From NCBI GenBank assembly GCA_905221605.1, contig CAJNDS010002239.1:51001-115000 (forward strand): 64,000 nt of DNA, in the 5' to 3' direction. A program made the translations under genes and the position numbers. Below, piece after piece: positions 39,605-50,466 of the stretch. The notes below the pieces were generated by a model. That model did no database searches. It saw nothing but the letters and a program-made list of their open reading frames with translations, and was not told the origin of the DNA. Within the stretch, counting starts at the first letter, position 1; each line of letters starts with the position of its first letter. This stretch comes from Symbiodinium natans. Taxonomy: Eukaryota > Sar > Dinophyceae > Suessiales > Symbiodiniaceae.

Positions 39605-40191
39605 GATCGCCCTTGCGGCTTTTACTCTTCCGGGTTCTTCGGGTGTTAAGGGCTTTTTAGGGGGTTTTAAGGGCTTTTAAGGGCGTTTCCGGGTTCTTCG
39701 GGTGTTAAGGGCTTTCAGGGGGTGTTAAGGGCTTTTATGGTTTTCAGTTTAGTGTCTGAATGTTCTTTTCCCCTTTTTTTGTGTCAGGGCCTGGGGGACT
39801 GGGTGCCACAAGCTTCTGTGCTGCGAGGCGATTGCAAGTATGGCCTTGAAGCGGGGCCTTCAGAAAAGAGACCATCTTCCCGCAGCTCGTGCTAGTTCAT
39901 CTTGAATGTCTTTTCAAGGGCGTCCTCTTACCTTTTGGGCAGAGCTTTTGGCTGCACGCGCTTTCATATCATATCACTTCAAATTGTAGTTGTATTGTCA
40001 CAGGTGGCTACACCTTCCGATCTGCCATATCCGAGTTGCCCGGGCAGGCTTCCGCCCGCGTACACCTGACGGGCCTGAGGGTTTAGGGTTTAGGGTTGAG
40101 GGTTTAGGGTTTACGGTTTAGGTTTAGGGTTTACAGTTCAGGGTCTAGGGTTTAGGGTTTGACCCGATTGCTGCTGCTGCTCGACCCAAAG

Positions 40192-40245
40192 GAGGACGTA
40201 GCCCTGGACGAGATGCGGGAGGACTGGAAGGCCGATCACTTATTT
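40192..40245 (+). CDS. FAD-dependent oxidoreductase, exon (EMREDWKAD)
   Basis: 54 bp, 18 whole codons. Acceptor CCCAAAG; reads EDVALDEMREDWKADHLF; donor GC (TTT|GCAAGG). Joins LLPK upstream and ATPQTRSYLHLHLG downstream without a break in phase. Confidence 0.75.
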
Positions 40246-40499
40246 GCAAGGTAGGAAGGCCCAACGTTCCTCAAAAAGCAATACTCCACGGCCTCTCCAT
40301 CAAGCATTTTGAAGGCCCGAAATTCCTACAGCAACACTACTCCACTCCATCCAGCAGTATTCCCCAGATGGTCAGCGCGATCCGAGGATGACCTGAGGGA
40401 AGCTTCGGAAGAGCCATATGGGAGTCCTTACCTTGAGCCTCACATGCTGAAGACCTCGAACCCTCTGGAGCCCCCAAGGCCCCCGCATAGCTAAAATAG

Positions 40500-40566
40500 G
40501 TTTCAACCTTTTTTTTTGGTTCGTATAACCCTACTGATATAACCACCCGTGAACCTTCAAGTAGAC
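40500..40566 (+). mobile_element. Family G right end, intronic
   Basis: CCACCCGTGAACCTTCAAGTAG lies in the intron 40246-40569, four bases before the exon. It places a family G copy inside a homology-supported intron. No left end was seen. Confidence 0.65.
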
Positions 40567-40569
40567 CAG

Positions 40570-40646
40570 GCGACGCCCCAGACACGGTCCTACCTCCATC
40601 TCCATCTGGGCTTGGACGCAACAGGCCTCCGGGCGTCCAGTGACAG
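40570..40646 (+). CDS. FAD-dependent oxidoreductase, exon (SYLHLHLGLDATGL)
   Basis: Acceptor TAGACCAG; reads ATPQTRSYLHLHLGLDATGL then RASSD, the hallmark S-x-x-HLHLG-x-D motif of carotenoid isomerases and retinol saturases. Donor ACAG|GTTTTTGG. C-terminal exons were not found by eye downstream; roughly 120-150 residues should remain. Confidence 0.85.
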
Positions 40647-40689
40647 GTTTTTGGTTTAGGGTTTAGGGTTTAGGGTTTAGGGTAGTCAG

Positions 40690-41280
40690 GCAATTTTACT
40701 CATTATTACTTACCTAAGCCCAACTGAGATACTGAAAACCCCACTTACTAAGGGGTGGCAAGTGGATGTAGGCCCGAGCCCTAGGCAGCCGGTTAGGGTC
40801 GCGAGGTCCCGGCGCGTGTCGTGCCCGAGCCTTCTCAGCTGTTGCTGCTTTGCATTGGTGCGTTTGAAGAGCCCTCACTGTTTGAAGCATGGACTGCTGC
40901 ATCAATGTGTTGCAATCGCTTCCCCCCACACTAACCCCCCCCCCCGTAATTCTAAACATCGCGTCGGTTGAAAAATACTTAAGATGAGGGGGGACCAAAA
41001 CCCTAAAACCTGAAATTTGAAGCCTAAACCCCAAAAAGGGGGAGAGAAGAAGGGAGTATAGGGTTTGTGGTTTAGGGTTTAGGGTTCAGTTAGGGTTTAG
41101 CATTAAGCCCAACACCATAGTTAACCCTCTGAGCCTTGAGCTCTAAACCCTGAAAATCCTTTGAGCCTGAAGCCCTAAACCCTAATTGCAAACCCTAATG
41201 GCTCAACTCAAGGGCGGGGTTCCTTAACGGGGCGGGGGGGGGGAATTTCCGGGCCTGCAGGAATTCCAGCCTATGTTGAA
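40690..41280. other. Stretch without a supported gene
   Basis: Contains a long minus frame (40714-41034) that overlaps repeats and lacks motifs, plus degenerate CCCTAAA. No remaining FAD-oxidoreductase exon could be recognised. Confidence 0.4.
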
Positions 41281-41389
41281 TTGTCGTAGTTATTCATATT
41301 ACGTATTCCTGTTTAGTTGCTCGGGCATTGCAGCCTCCCTTATCTGTATGTTTTGTTGCTATTTTCCCAGCTTGTTTTCTGGTTGAGTT

Positions 41390-41600
41390 TCATTTGCATT
41401 TTCCGATTTTTTAATCGCTTTTATTTGATTTGTTTCAATTTCTATTTGATTTTTATTCGATTTTCATTTGACTTTCATGTTATTTTCCTATTTATTTTAG
41501 TTTTGTTCTTGACCTGATCTTGGTGCAAATTTTTTGATTTTAATTTCGATTGTATTTAGATTTTTTTCGATTTTGATTACTTTGTTGAACTTGGGGCCAT
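41390..41600. repeat. T-rich degenerate (GATTTT)n tract
   Basis: About 200 bp of GATTTT/CATTTG-like units. The AT-rich context differs from the rest of the window. Confidence 0.8.
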
Positions 41601-41849
41601 ATCTGTATTAGATAGGAATTAATTATCATAGTGCTAAGTAGGTCACGACAATTGCATGCGTGTTGTGCCTGCGTCTGATCAGCTGTTGCTGCTGTCTGCT
41701 GCAGTGCCGTTTGTCAGGATTTGCGCCGTGATGACTTGCGGCAGGTAAAGATGACCTTCCCCCTGCTGTTTACTGGTGCTGTGCCGGGTCATTGCTTTCT
41801 GTAAGGAAATATTGTAGGTGGCGTTCCTAGGGATGCGTTTGGGCGACGT

Positions 41850-42400
41850 GCAGTGTTGGCTGCCCGCCAAGGGTTGGCGAGTCGGGCGGATGTTTCGAGT
41901 TGGTGGCCAGAGATGCAAAACAATTGTGCGTTAATTAGAGCTCAAGAATATTTGGTGCCCGCGATGAAAAGGATCTCGCTCTCGGCTGGAAGAGTAAATA
42001 GCAAAATAGCAAAACTGTCGGCCACATTCAGGCCGCCGGCCGACATTTAGGGCTGGCTGCGCGCGATGCAAATAAAGTCTTCCCCCCCTCTTCGTTCTAA
42101 TTACAACTCAGGATAACTGAGGCTTCCGGCCGACTTTTCAGGTTGGCTGCCCGCGATGCAAAACATCTCGCTCTCGGCTGGAAGTAGTAAATAGCAAATA
42201 GGAAATGGTAAATAGAAAATAGTGAAAAGTAAATAGTACATAGTAAAAAGTGAATAATAAATAGTAAATAGCAAATTCCAAATAGCAAATAGTAAATAGT
42301 AAATAGCAAGTAGCAAGTAGTAAGTAGTAAATAGAATAGTAAACCGTAAACAGTAAGACTCCTGGCCGACTTTCAGGGTTGGCTGCCCGCGATGCAAAAA
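41850..42400. repeat. Repeat block: GGCCGAC...GCGATGCAAA units with an AAATAGT tract
   Basis: Three to four copies of a unit with GGCCGACTTT, GGTTGGCTGCCCGCGATGCA and CTCGCTCTCGGCTGGAAG (near 41850, 42028, 42120 and 42362). Between the last two copies, 42186-42356 is an AAATAGT/AAATAGC tract of about 170 bp. Confidence 0.8.
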
Positions 42401-42639
42401 TTCTGACAGTGTTTTGCATCTCGGGAAGCTCTTTGCATCTCAGGCAGCTTTTGCTGCATGTCGGCCAGCCAGCTCCCAAACTTCCTATCATGGGCCGAGT
42501 TCGCCATAATCGTGGCAAAGCCTGGGAGATATTGGGCGAACCAGCTCCGAGTAGATGCACCCTAACCCGCTCGACCCTAAACTCCTAAACCACCCTAAAC
42601 CCCGAAACCCCTGGGATGCTGGATGACGCAGTTCTTACG

Positions 42640-42720
42640 ATGTCCCCAGGGGGTTCTATGTTCCCTTATACAGTAACCAGCCTCTTTCTTGCTACATGGT
42701 TACTGGGCTAGCAAGTCTTG
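42640..42720 (+). mobile_element. Diverged family D element
   Basis: AGTAACCAG ... ATGGTTACTGGGCTAGCAAG matches the right half of 49301-49412. Confidence 0.5.
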
Positions 42721-43078
42721 AGGGGGCTTTCCGTTTGTAGACCCGAAGCCTTCAACTTTCAACCTTATGCTCTGAACGGTTCACTCTGAGAAGGCTTAGA
42801 CCTGGAGAAGCTCGAGCCACATTACACGGCCGCTGCAATGCAACTGCGCACGGGGTGTCCAAGTTTTTTTTTTTTCAGTGGCTTCGTTATAGTGTTTAGG
42901 GTTCAGTTTTTTTGAGGTTTGTTTGGTTTTTTTCTAAGTAGCTTCAATGAAAGGGGTTTAGGGGGTTTAGCCTTTTGGGTTTCCAGGTATTCTAGGGAAG
43001 TGGTTTTGGGGTTAAGGCATTTCGGTTTAAGGGTCTTGGCAGGTTTTTAACGGCCGTTTCAAAGGGGGTGGAATCGAG

Positions 43079-43151
43079 GCCATGGCCGGTTGGGACGACG
43101 TGACCGCCGAGCAGAACATGGCCCACCTTGCGGCGAAGTTTTCCTGGTCCG
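43079..43151 (+). CDS. Exon-like segment
   Basis: Acceptor ATCGAG; reads AMAGWDDVTAEQNMAHLAAK then FSWSG before a degenerate array. Confidence 0.42.
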
Positions 43152-43200
43152 GGGTTCTTTTGGGGTTAGGGTTTGGGGTTTAGGGTTTCAGGTTTAGGGT

Positions 43201-43560
43201 TTAGGGTTTAGGGACGGCATGGACCAGCCAGCACATTGGCATGCAAGACCGCCTGTTCAGGAACGGTTTATCAGGCAGGTGTTCGTATGCCCTGAAACCG
43301 GCAAAGGGCGAGGAAGAGTGTCTACGATTAGGTTCAGTCATCAGATTCCGTGCTTCAGGGTTCATCAGAACCGAGCCCCCCCCCCCGTCCTTATTTTGCT
43401 CAGTTGCGGCATTTTTTTTTTTGAAGGCCGGCCGCTCGCTCCATGTTTGGCTCCGAGGTCCATCTCGGCCCCACGGCAAGGGCACTCATGCTTGCCTACG
43501 CTTCAATGCTTCGTAGGTTACCTCACAGCCACTTGGACCACGAAGAAGGTCAACAGGTAG
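43201..43560 (+). CDS. Uncertain ORF region
   Basis: Two overlapping + frames (94-114 codons) and one minus frame are open across about 350 bp that lacks arrays. No motif seen, so no frame is preferred. Confidence 0.22.
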   Translation, partial: LGFRDGMDQPAHWHARPPVQERFIRQVFVCPETGKGRGRVSTIRFSHQIPCFRVHQNRAPPPVLILLSCGIFFFEGRPLAPCLAPRSISAPRQGHSCLPTLQCFVGYLTATWTTKKVNR

Positions 43561-44049
43561 ACACATGAGCAGTTCATGCAAGTCGGACCAGAGCTGCGTA
43601 TTGAAACGGTGACTACTCCAAGACAAAACAGGAGCCGTCAGGGTATCCTTGGATCACGACCCCACAGACAGCGGCCGCCTCCTTCTGAGGCTTTTGTCGG
43701 CTGCGCGCTTGGAACGCATAGGATGTCCCAAGAAGAGGGGTTTGGCGTTTAGGGTATAGTGCGTAGGGGTGTAGGGTTTCGGGTTTAGGGCTTAGAATTT
43801 AGGAGCTTTTGGTGTTTGGGGTTCAGGTTTCGGTGTTCGGGTTACGGGGTTTCGGGTTTTGCATTTTGGTGCGCAGCGAGGTGATTCCTACTGCGCCTCT
43901 AGCTTGTCAGTTTGGGTACCACTGTTCTTAGCATCGTGTGAAACCCTAAACGCTGAACCATAAACCTTGTGGCAGATGAATGGAAGATGATGGGGTTTAG
44001 GGTTTAGGGTTTAGGGTTTAGGGTTTAGGGTTTAGGGTTTAGGGTTTAG

Positions 44050-44151
44050 GTAGCCTCATGGGCCAATCCTTGAACAGCAGCCCAAGCTTCCCCGCCGTAC
44101 CCCCCCCAGAGCTTTCCAAATCGCAGCTGGTGGCGGAAGGCGAGAATCGAG
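44050..44151 (+). CDS. Exon-like segment
   Basis: A TTTAG acceptor ends a TTTAGGG array; reads SLMGQSLNSSPSFPAVPPPE then LSKSQLVAEGENR; donor GAG|GTTTC. Confidence 0.45.
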
Positions 44152-44397
44152 GTTTCTTTTTTTGTTTTGGGCATAACCCTAAACCCTACACCCTACACCC
44201 TAAAGCCTAAACCCTAAACCCTAAACCCTAAACCCTAAACCCTAAACCCTAAACCCTAATCCATGTTTCTACAGACGAAGGGGTCTGGGGCGCAGAGCTG
44301 AGTACTTCTACCGCTGAACCCAAGAACCTCAGGTCTCATGTCGCAGGCGGTCGTCATCAGAAACACCTTCCTTGAGGCGACCGCTGCAACCCCAAAC

Positions 44398-44630
44398 CTT
44401 ATAACCCTAAACCTTAAAACCCTAAAACCCTAAAACTCTAAAACCCTAAAACCCTAAACCCTAAAACCCTAAAACCCTAAAACCCTAAAACCCTAAAACC
44501 CTAAAACCCTAAAACCCTAAAATCCTAAACCCTAAAACCCTAAAACCCTAAAACCCTAAAGCCCTAAAACCCTAAAACCCTAAAACCTTAAAACCCTAAA
44601 ACCCTAAAACCCTAAAACACTAAACCCTCG
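44398..44630 (-). repeat. Octamer array CCCTAAAA
   Basis: About 28 units of CCCTAAAA with few errors, unlike the heptamer arrays nearby. Confidence 0.93.
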
Positions 44631-45076
44631 ACTCAAACCCCTAACGCCATATGAGCCCTACTACCATCATGAGCTCAAACCTCCCCCAAGCTCAAGGCAG
44701 TCTCGAAACTCCCAGAGGTCTCAAGTCCAACTCCCTAAGCAACCCAAAGCCACCCTAAGACCAAAACCCTACCACCTTACAGCACCACAAACAAGAAACA
44801 AATACCCTAACTCCCTAAAACCCTAAAACCCTGAAACCCAGAACCCTAAGACCCTGAACCCAAAAATCTAAAACCCAAAGCCCTAAACTCTAAATCCCAA
44901 AGCCTTAAAGTCAAAAAACCTTAAACCCCCCCAAAACCCCAGGCGCTGGGCCAGAGCCCTAAAACCCCAAACCCCAAACCCCAAAACCCCAACCCTAGAA
45001 CCCTAAAGCCCCTAAAACCCTCAAACCCCAAAACCGACACCCCCCCCCCCCCCCCCCCGCAAAAAAAGGAAAACAA

Positions 45077-45110
45077 TATATATATATATATATATAGATA
45101 TATACATATA

Positions 45111-45189
<79 letters not shown>

Positions 45190-45191
45190 TT

Positions 45192-45267
<76 letters not shown>

Positions 45268-45292
45268 CATATGTATATGTATAGACACACAT
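45077..45292. repeat. (TATATG)n microsatellite
   Basis: About 33 hexamers, preceded by poly-C (about 45041-45058) and (TA)n. The open frames in it (YTYTYT, HIHIHI, MYMYMY) are artefacts. Confidence 0.97.
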
Positions 45293-45321
45293 ATGTACAT
45301 ATTCAAATCAAAAACAAAAAA

Positions 45322-45406
45322 AGCGGAGAGGTGTCGGACCAAGGGGAGCCCGAGCGCTCCGAGAACTTCCGCCGGCAGGTGTCCGAGCCGGTCCGATCCC
45401 CTACAG
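45322..45406 (+). CDS. Exon-like segment
   Basis: Reads KSGEVSDQGEPERSENFRRQ then VSEPVRSPT, ending CTACAG|GGTTTG. Acidic, protein-like frame. Confidence 0.42.
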
Positions 45407-45742
45407 GGTTTGTGGGGTTTGTGGGGTTTTAGGGTTTAGGGTTTAGGGTTTGGGGTTTAGGGTTTAGGGTTTAGGGTTTAGGGTTTAGGGTTTAGGGTTT
45501 AGGGTTTAGGGTTTAGGAAACCGTAAACCCGAACGCTAAACCCTTTGAACTCTTTAAACCCTTCAAAGCCCTTTAAGCATTTTAAAAACGCTTCAAACCC
45601 TTGGACCCTTTAACCCCTTCAAACCCTTAAATCCCTTTACGCCATTTAGATCCTTAAACTCCTTAACACCCTTCAAACCCTTTAGATCCTTTAACCCCTC
45701 AAACCCTTTGAGCCCTTAAGAGCCTTTAAACCCTTTAACCTC

Positions 45743-45825
45743 TGAGTCGGGTGGAGACTGGGCCTGTGCCCCGAGAAGAATCCAAGCCGCAGCTCCTGTG
45801 GGAGATTTCCCCAAGTTGTTTCGGG
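45743..45825 (+). CDS. Exon-like segment
   Basis: Reads VETGPVPREESKPQLLWEIS then PSCFG, running into a TTTAGGG/TTGAGGG tract. Confidence 0.4.
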
Positions 45826-46271
45826 TTTAGGGTTGAGGGTTAGGGTTTGGGGCTAGGGTTTGGGGTTTAGGGTTGAGGGTTAGGGTTTGGGGCTAGGGTT
45901 GAGGGTTGAGGGTTTAGGGTTTGGGGCTAGGGCTGAGGGTTGAGGGTTTAGGGGTTGAGGGTTGAGGGTTTAGGGGTTGAGGGTTCAGGGTTGAGGGTCT
46001 ACGGTGGTGGGCTCCTATTTCAATATTGGGGGTTGACCTTAAGGTCCTTCTGGGAAATTAATCTGGGTTTCTACGGGAAACATCGGCGAATTATGGCAAC
46101 AGGTTTTTTGACCGACTTCCATATAAAATGATGCTGTTCACGGGCCGCTACTCTTGAGAATCTCCCGTAAACCCTAATCCCCAAACCCTGAACCCTAAAC
46201 CCTAAACCCTAAACCCTAAACCCCAAACCCGAAACCCGAAACCCTAAACCCTAAACCCTGAAAAACCCTAG

Positions 46272-46341
46272 GTCAAGATCTTCTCGAGCAGCCCAAAGCA
46301 CGGTGAGGGCGAGGTGCTGCGAGGGCTGGGTGTCGAGCAGA
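46272..46341 (+). CDS. Exon-like segment
   Basis: Acceptor ACCCTAG supplied by the array; reads VKIFSSSPKHGEGEVLRGLG then VEQ. Confidence 0.42.
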
Positions 46342-47159
46342 AGCCTAACCCTAAACCCTAAACCCTAAACCCTAAGCCCTAAACCCAAAACCCAAAACCC
46401 TAAACCCTAAACCCTAAACGCTAAACCCTAAGCCCTGAGCCCTAAGCCCTAAACCCTAAACCCTAAACCCTAAACCCTAAACCCTAAACCCTAAACCCCA
46501 AACAAGAGAAAACTGCAGCCTTGCAGCGCAAATGCAGGCTCAAGATTGTTATTTCCCTAAGATAGTGGTACCCCTCACAAAACTCCAAAAACATTCTAAT
46601 TAATCCTGTTTGTCGGACCCCCCACCAACGAGGGTACTCTAAACCCTAAACCTAAAGACTACGCCCTGAACCCCTTTTTGGAGCGCCAGAGTTCCATAAT
46701 CCCGTTTTGGGAAATCCCCCTTGCCAGTTACATGATGATGTCTTTTGGTCAAGGGACTAAAGGAGGGACCCTTGTAAGGGACCCGAGGGGCCGAGGGGCA
46801 CTACATAAGGTATATGTAAGGGTTATATGGGGGTTATATAGTGGAATTAGATGAAGGGCCCCTTCTAGGTGTCCCTCCTTATACCCATTAGGTTGGGGTG
46901 CTTTTCAGAAGGGGGCCTCGTGCTGGAGGGGGGCCCACAAGAAGGGACCATCATTGTCGGGAGCTGAAGAGACATGAGGTTTTAGGGTTTTATGGGATTT
47001 TGGGATTTTGGGTCATTGGGTCTTTGGGTTTGTGTTGTTTTGGCTTTCTGGGCTTTTTGGGTTTTTTCGGGGTTTAGGGTTTTTTGGGTACATTAGTAGG
47101 GTTTCGGGTCTAGGATTTAGGGCTTTGGGTTTCGGGCTTCGGGTGTATTTTGAAGCTTG

Positions 47160-47172
47160 CAAACCCTCCACC

Positions 47173-47204
<32 letters not shown>

Positions 47205-47370
47205 ACCCTAGCCCTAAACCCCAAACCCCAAACCCCAAACCCCAAACCCCAAACCCCAAACCCCAAACCCCAAACCCCAAACCCCAAACCCCAAACCCTA
47301 AACCCTAAACCCGAAACCCTAAACCCCAAACCCTAAACCCTAAACCCTAAACCCTAAACCCTACACCCTA
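47160..47370 (-). repeat. Blocks of CCCTCAA, CCCCAAA and CCCTAAA
   Basis: Five CCCTCAA units, then about eleven CCCCAAA units, then CCCTAAA. Each block is internally uniform. Confidence 0.93.
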
Positions 47371-47379
47371 AGCTCCCAG

Positions 47380-47487
47380 CTTCGGGGGGAGTCCCAGGAC
47401 TCGGATGAGGACTTCGCTGCGGCCAAGACGGGAGGGCTGAGGGCTGCGGGTGCCCCGGAGATCTCGGGCTTTGCGCGCATTTTGTTT
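47380..47487 (+). CDS. Exon-like segment
   Basis: Acceptor AGCTCCCAG; reads LRGESQDSDEDFAAAKTGGL then RAAGAPEISGFARI. One of the most protein-like isolated frames; acidic Ser/Asp cluster. Family unknown. Confidence 0.5.
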
Positions 47488-47886
47488 TGGGGTTTAGGGT
47501 TTAGGGTTTAGGGTTTAGGGTTTAGGGTTTAGGGTTTAGGGTTTAGGGCTTAGGGTTTAGGGTTTCTGTTCATGTTGTTGGGTTGGGGGGTAGGGTTTGG
47601 GGCTTGGGTTAGGGTTTGAGGTTTGGGGTTTGGGGTGTGGGGTTTGGGGTTTAAGGTTTTAGGGGCTCCTCCCCCCCTCCCCACCCACAAGAAGCACCAG
47701 AATGAACGTAGGAAATGGTTTCTGGGGGTTTTGAAGATAAGGGGAGTACACGAGCCGGACATCACGCCCGCTCAGGGTTGAGAAGGTTCGTTTGCTGCAG
47801 GGGACCGTCCCTCCTGATCGCAAATCAGCCACCCTCCCATGAAGTGTCTGTAAGGAATGGGCCATTAACATCCAAATGAAACGACC

Positions 47887-48183
47887 TTGCTATGCTCGGC
47901 CTCGCTGCAGCCATGCACTGGTCCATTGCAGAGCGTAGTGAACCACGGCATGCCACGACTAGGCGCTGGAGGATGCTCAGGGGCTGAGTGTAATTACTTT
48001 CCATCTTTCATCAGCGGCCCGCGCGCGCGCGTGGTGCACCTAGTCGAATTAAGTAATTCGGAAACCATCACCCGCACAGGGCAAGCCGATGTGACAGGAG
48101 GAGAGCTGCTGGCAGTAGACTGCGAAGATGCCCCTCGAAGTATGGCTGGAGTGTATCTGCGCCGAGACACAGTTCGGAGATGA
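47887..48183 (+). CDS. Uncertain 98-codon ORF
   Basis: ATG to TGA, free of arrays; the C-terminal half reads SNSETITRTGQADVTGGELL. Part of a 500-bp unique stretch (47.69-48.21 kb). It could be a terminal exon with 47380-47487 upstream. Confidence 0.35.
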   Translation: MLCSASLQPCTGPLQSVVNHGMPRLGAGGCSGAECNYFPSFISGPRARVVHLVELSNSETITRTGQADVTGGELLAVDCEDAPRSMAGVYLRRDTVRR

Positions 48184-48479
48184 GCTGGCCGCTTTTCACG
48201 CAACTGTCTCGAGGAACCCTAAACCCTAAACCCTAAACCCTAAACCCTAAACCCTAAACCCTAAACCCTAAACCCTAAACCCTAAACCCTAAACCCTAAA
48301 CCCTAAACCCCAAACCCTCCTTGAGACCCTACCTAAACATGCCCCTTGGCTAGGCTGAAAGCCTCGCCCCAACATGTAAGGCGTTGCGAGGCCCCTCAAC
48401 ATGGTCCAGCGCCTTAAGCTTCCAAAACTCCCAACGCTCCCCTAGACCCTAAACCCGAAAAGCCTAGAAAAAAACCCTA

Positions 48480-48730
48480 AGCTAAACCCCCTAAACCCCC
48501 TAAATCCCCCTAAGCCCCCCAAACCCCCTAAACCTCTTAAACCCCCTAAATCCCCCTAAATCCCCCTAAGCCCCGCCCCCTTTACTAAACCCCTCAAGCC
48601 CCCAAACCCCCCCCCCCCCCCCTAAACCCCCTAAACCCCCTAAATCCCCCTAAGCCCCTTCAATCCTAAACCCCCTAAACCCCCTAGACCCCCTAAACCC
48701 CCTAAACCCCCTAAGCCCCCTCAATCCTAC
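48480..48730 (-). repeat. Array of CCCCCTAAA-type nonamers
   Basis: About 20 units of nine to ten bases (ACCCCCTAA, TCCCCCTAA, GCCCCCTCAA) around a poly-C run at about 48607-48622. Confidence 0.88.
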
Positions 48731-49205
48731 ACCCTGAGCCCATCTTGGCCCTTGAGAGCAAACAGCTCAGGTGGCCGTTGGCAACCACTCGGCTTCGGGA
48801 CTGCAACTCATGGGCCCTTTAGGGTTTAGGGTTTAGGGTTTAGGGTTTAGGGTTAAGGGTTTAGGGTTTAGGGTTTAGGGTTTAGGGGATTCAGGGGGTT
48901 TCTGAGCCTTGGGATCCTCGCCCTGACACCTTAAGCCCTGAACTCCTCTCATCCCTAAACCTAAACCCTCAACTCTCAACCTTAGACCCTAAACTCTCAG
49001 CCCGCAAACCTCAACTAGAAAGCCTCAGCCCTCTTGGCGCCTTGAGCCCTTCTTCCGCACGGGTCAAGCAGAGAGAGAGAGAGAGAGAGGGACCCGATAA
49101 AATATTCAGAGGACTTGCGGTTACCCTAAACCCCAATCCCTAAACCCTAAATCCTAAGCCCTAAACCCTAAAGCCTCATACCTGGGCCTCGGCTTTAAAC
49201 CTTCC

Positions 49206-49297
49206 TGTTCGCTGGAGGCACTGGGAGACTGGGCCGTGGAACGTGGCGTGCGCTTGCGCCCTGCCCTCGGATGTGCGGTTTCGGCAGGGCCCTACAC
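49206..49297 (+). CDS. Exon-like segment before a family D element
   Basis: Reads SLEALGDWAVERGVRLRPAL then GCAVSAGPY and meets the family D element at 49301. Confidence 0.42.
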
Positions 49298-49300
49298 ATT

Positions 49301-49412
49301 CTTGGTAGCCCAGTGGCGCCCTTTGCCTCTTTCTTGGTTCTAGGTTGCCTTCTTGAAGTAACCAACTCCAAAAGGGTTAGCCTAATTGCAATATGGTTAC
49401 TGGGCTACCAAG
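49301..49412. mobile_element. Family D element with perfect 14-bp inverted ends
   Basis: CTTGGTAGCCCAGT at 49301-49314 and its exact inverse ACTGGGCTACCAAG at 49399-49412. Related right ends lie at 42690 and 53068-53088; the latter is the 3' end of a frame-supported intron. Confidence 0.82.
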
Positions 49413-49627
49413 TACTCGAAGCCCCGAAATCCAGACACAAAGCTCCACTGTAGGGTGTTGGGCCAGTTCTTGCTGACAGGGACTGGTATTTGGTGACACC
49501 TTGTTCCCTGGAAGAGATCTGGATACTTCCTGCAGTCATGGGCTCAGGTAGGAGGGGCGCACCTGCGCACTGAGAATGTGTCCTTGGGTGCGTCCTTCAG
49601 CCCCGTAGAGCGGCCCCTGCAGCGCAT

Positions 49628-50390
49628 GTGCTCCGCATGGCCGGGCAGCTGGCGGGCAGTCCGGTGGGAAGGCCGCAGGTGCCGCTGGCCGCGGTGGTGC
49701 CCTGTGAGGAGCCAGCGGCTTTGGACATGGCTGCGAGAGCTTCAGGGAAGTGCGGGTCTCCGAGGCGAAGGGCCGCCGCTGCCTCCGCACAGAGTGAGCC
49801 ATGGACGAAGTTATGCCGCCGCCTGCAAGGAGGCGACCAGGACACGTGCACATCCATGGGTCGATTGCTCTCTGACACGCGCGTGAACGTGCGCCTTCTG
49901 GATTTGAACTTGATCATCATCGGGACTGGACCCATTGCCCAAGAGCTGCTGCGAAGAAGGCGTGCAGCAGGCGGCCGCGCTTGCCTTCTCTGGACGGATG
50001 AGTGGCCAGATGGCGGCGGCGGGGCCAACGATGCAAGCTCAAGGCTCCCGGCTTTTGACCTGCAAAGCGTTGCTTTCAAACTTCCCACCTTCCGGTGGAT
50101 GCCGCCCGAAATGCGGCCTCCATCTGAACCTGCGTTGGACAAGATCCGACATGCTCATGGCTGCTGGACCTCCGAGTTTTCCAGCTATGGTCCCGATGTC
50201 GTGGAGCTGCACCTCGCATGCAGGGAGGGACCCCGAAACCCCGAAACCCCGAACTTGACCTTCGAGCACCGGCCCTGCGCGCAAATGCTTCTTACTTTCG
50301 AAAGGAAAGGTGGACCTCAACCGCAATCCATAGAACTGAAGCCCCATAATTACCCGCCACCCTCAGGCTTTTGGCGTTTGGCCATGGGGG
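49628..50390 (+). CDS. Uncertain long ORF, no recognised family
   Basis: A 265-codon + frame covers 49628-50425, and a 181-codon frame is open on the other strand. The middle reads VRLLDLNLIIIGTGPIAQEL. GC-rich, no arrays. Exon 50396-50466 uses a different frame, so this would be a separate coding unit, an upstream exon, or non-coding. Confidence 0.3.
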
Positions 50391-50395
50391 TTGAG

Positions 50396-50466
50396 GGAAC
50401 GCTTGGAATGCAACCCTCAACCTGATCTCCAGGCACGAGGGTGAGATCTACAACGTTGTGCAGGAC
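50396..50466 (+). CDS. Polytopic membrane protein of unknown family, exon 1 (first seen)
   Basis: Acceptor GGGTTGAG; reads NAWNATLNLISRHEGEIYNV then VQ. A 10-bp direct repeat GGACATCGGT sits at its end (50463-50472) and again at the start of the next exon (50822-50831). Splicing anywhere in the repeat gives VVQDIGGQPLGIEVWDA. Confidence 0.55.

Noticed and set aside
44995-45432. Long His/Ile, Tyr/Thr and Met/Tyr repeat proteins
   Set aside because: These are frames of the TATATG microsatellite on both strands.
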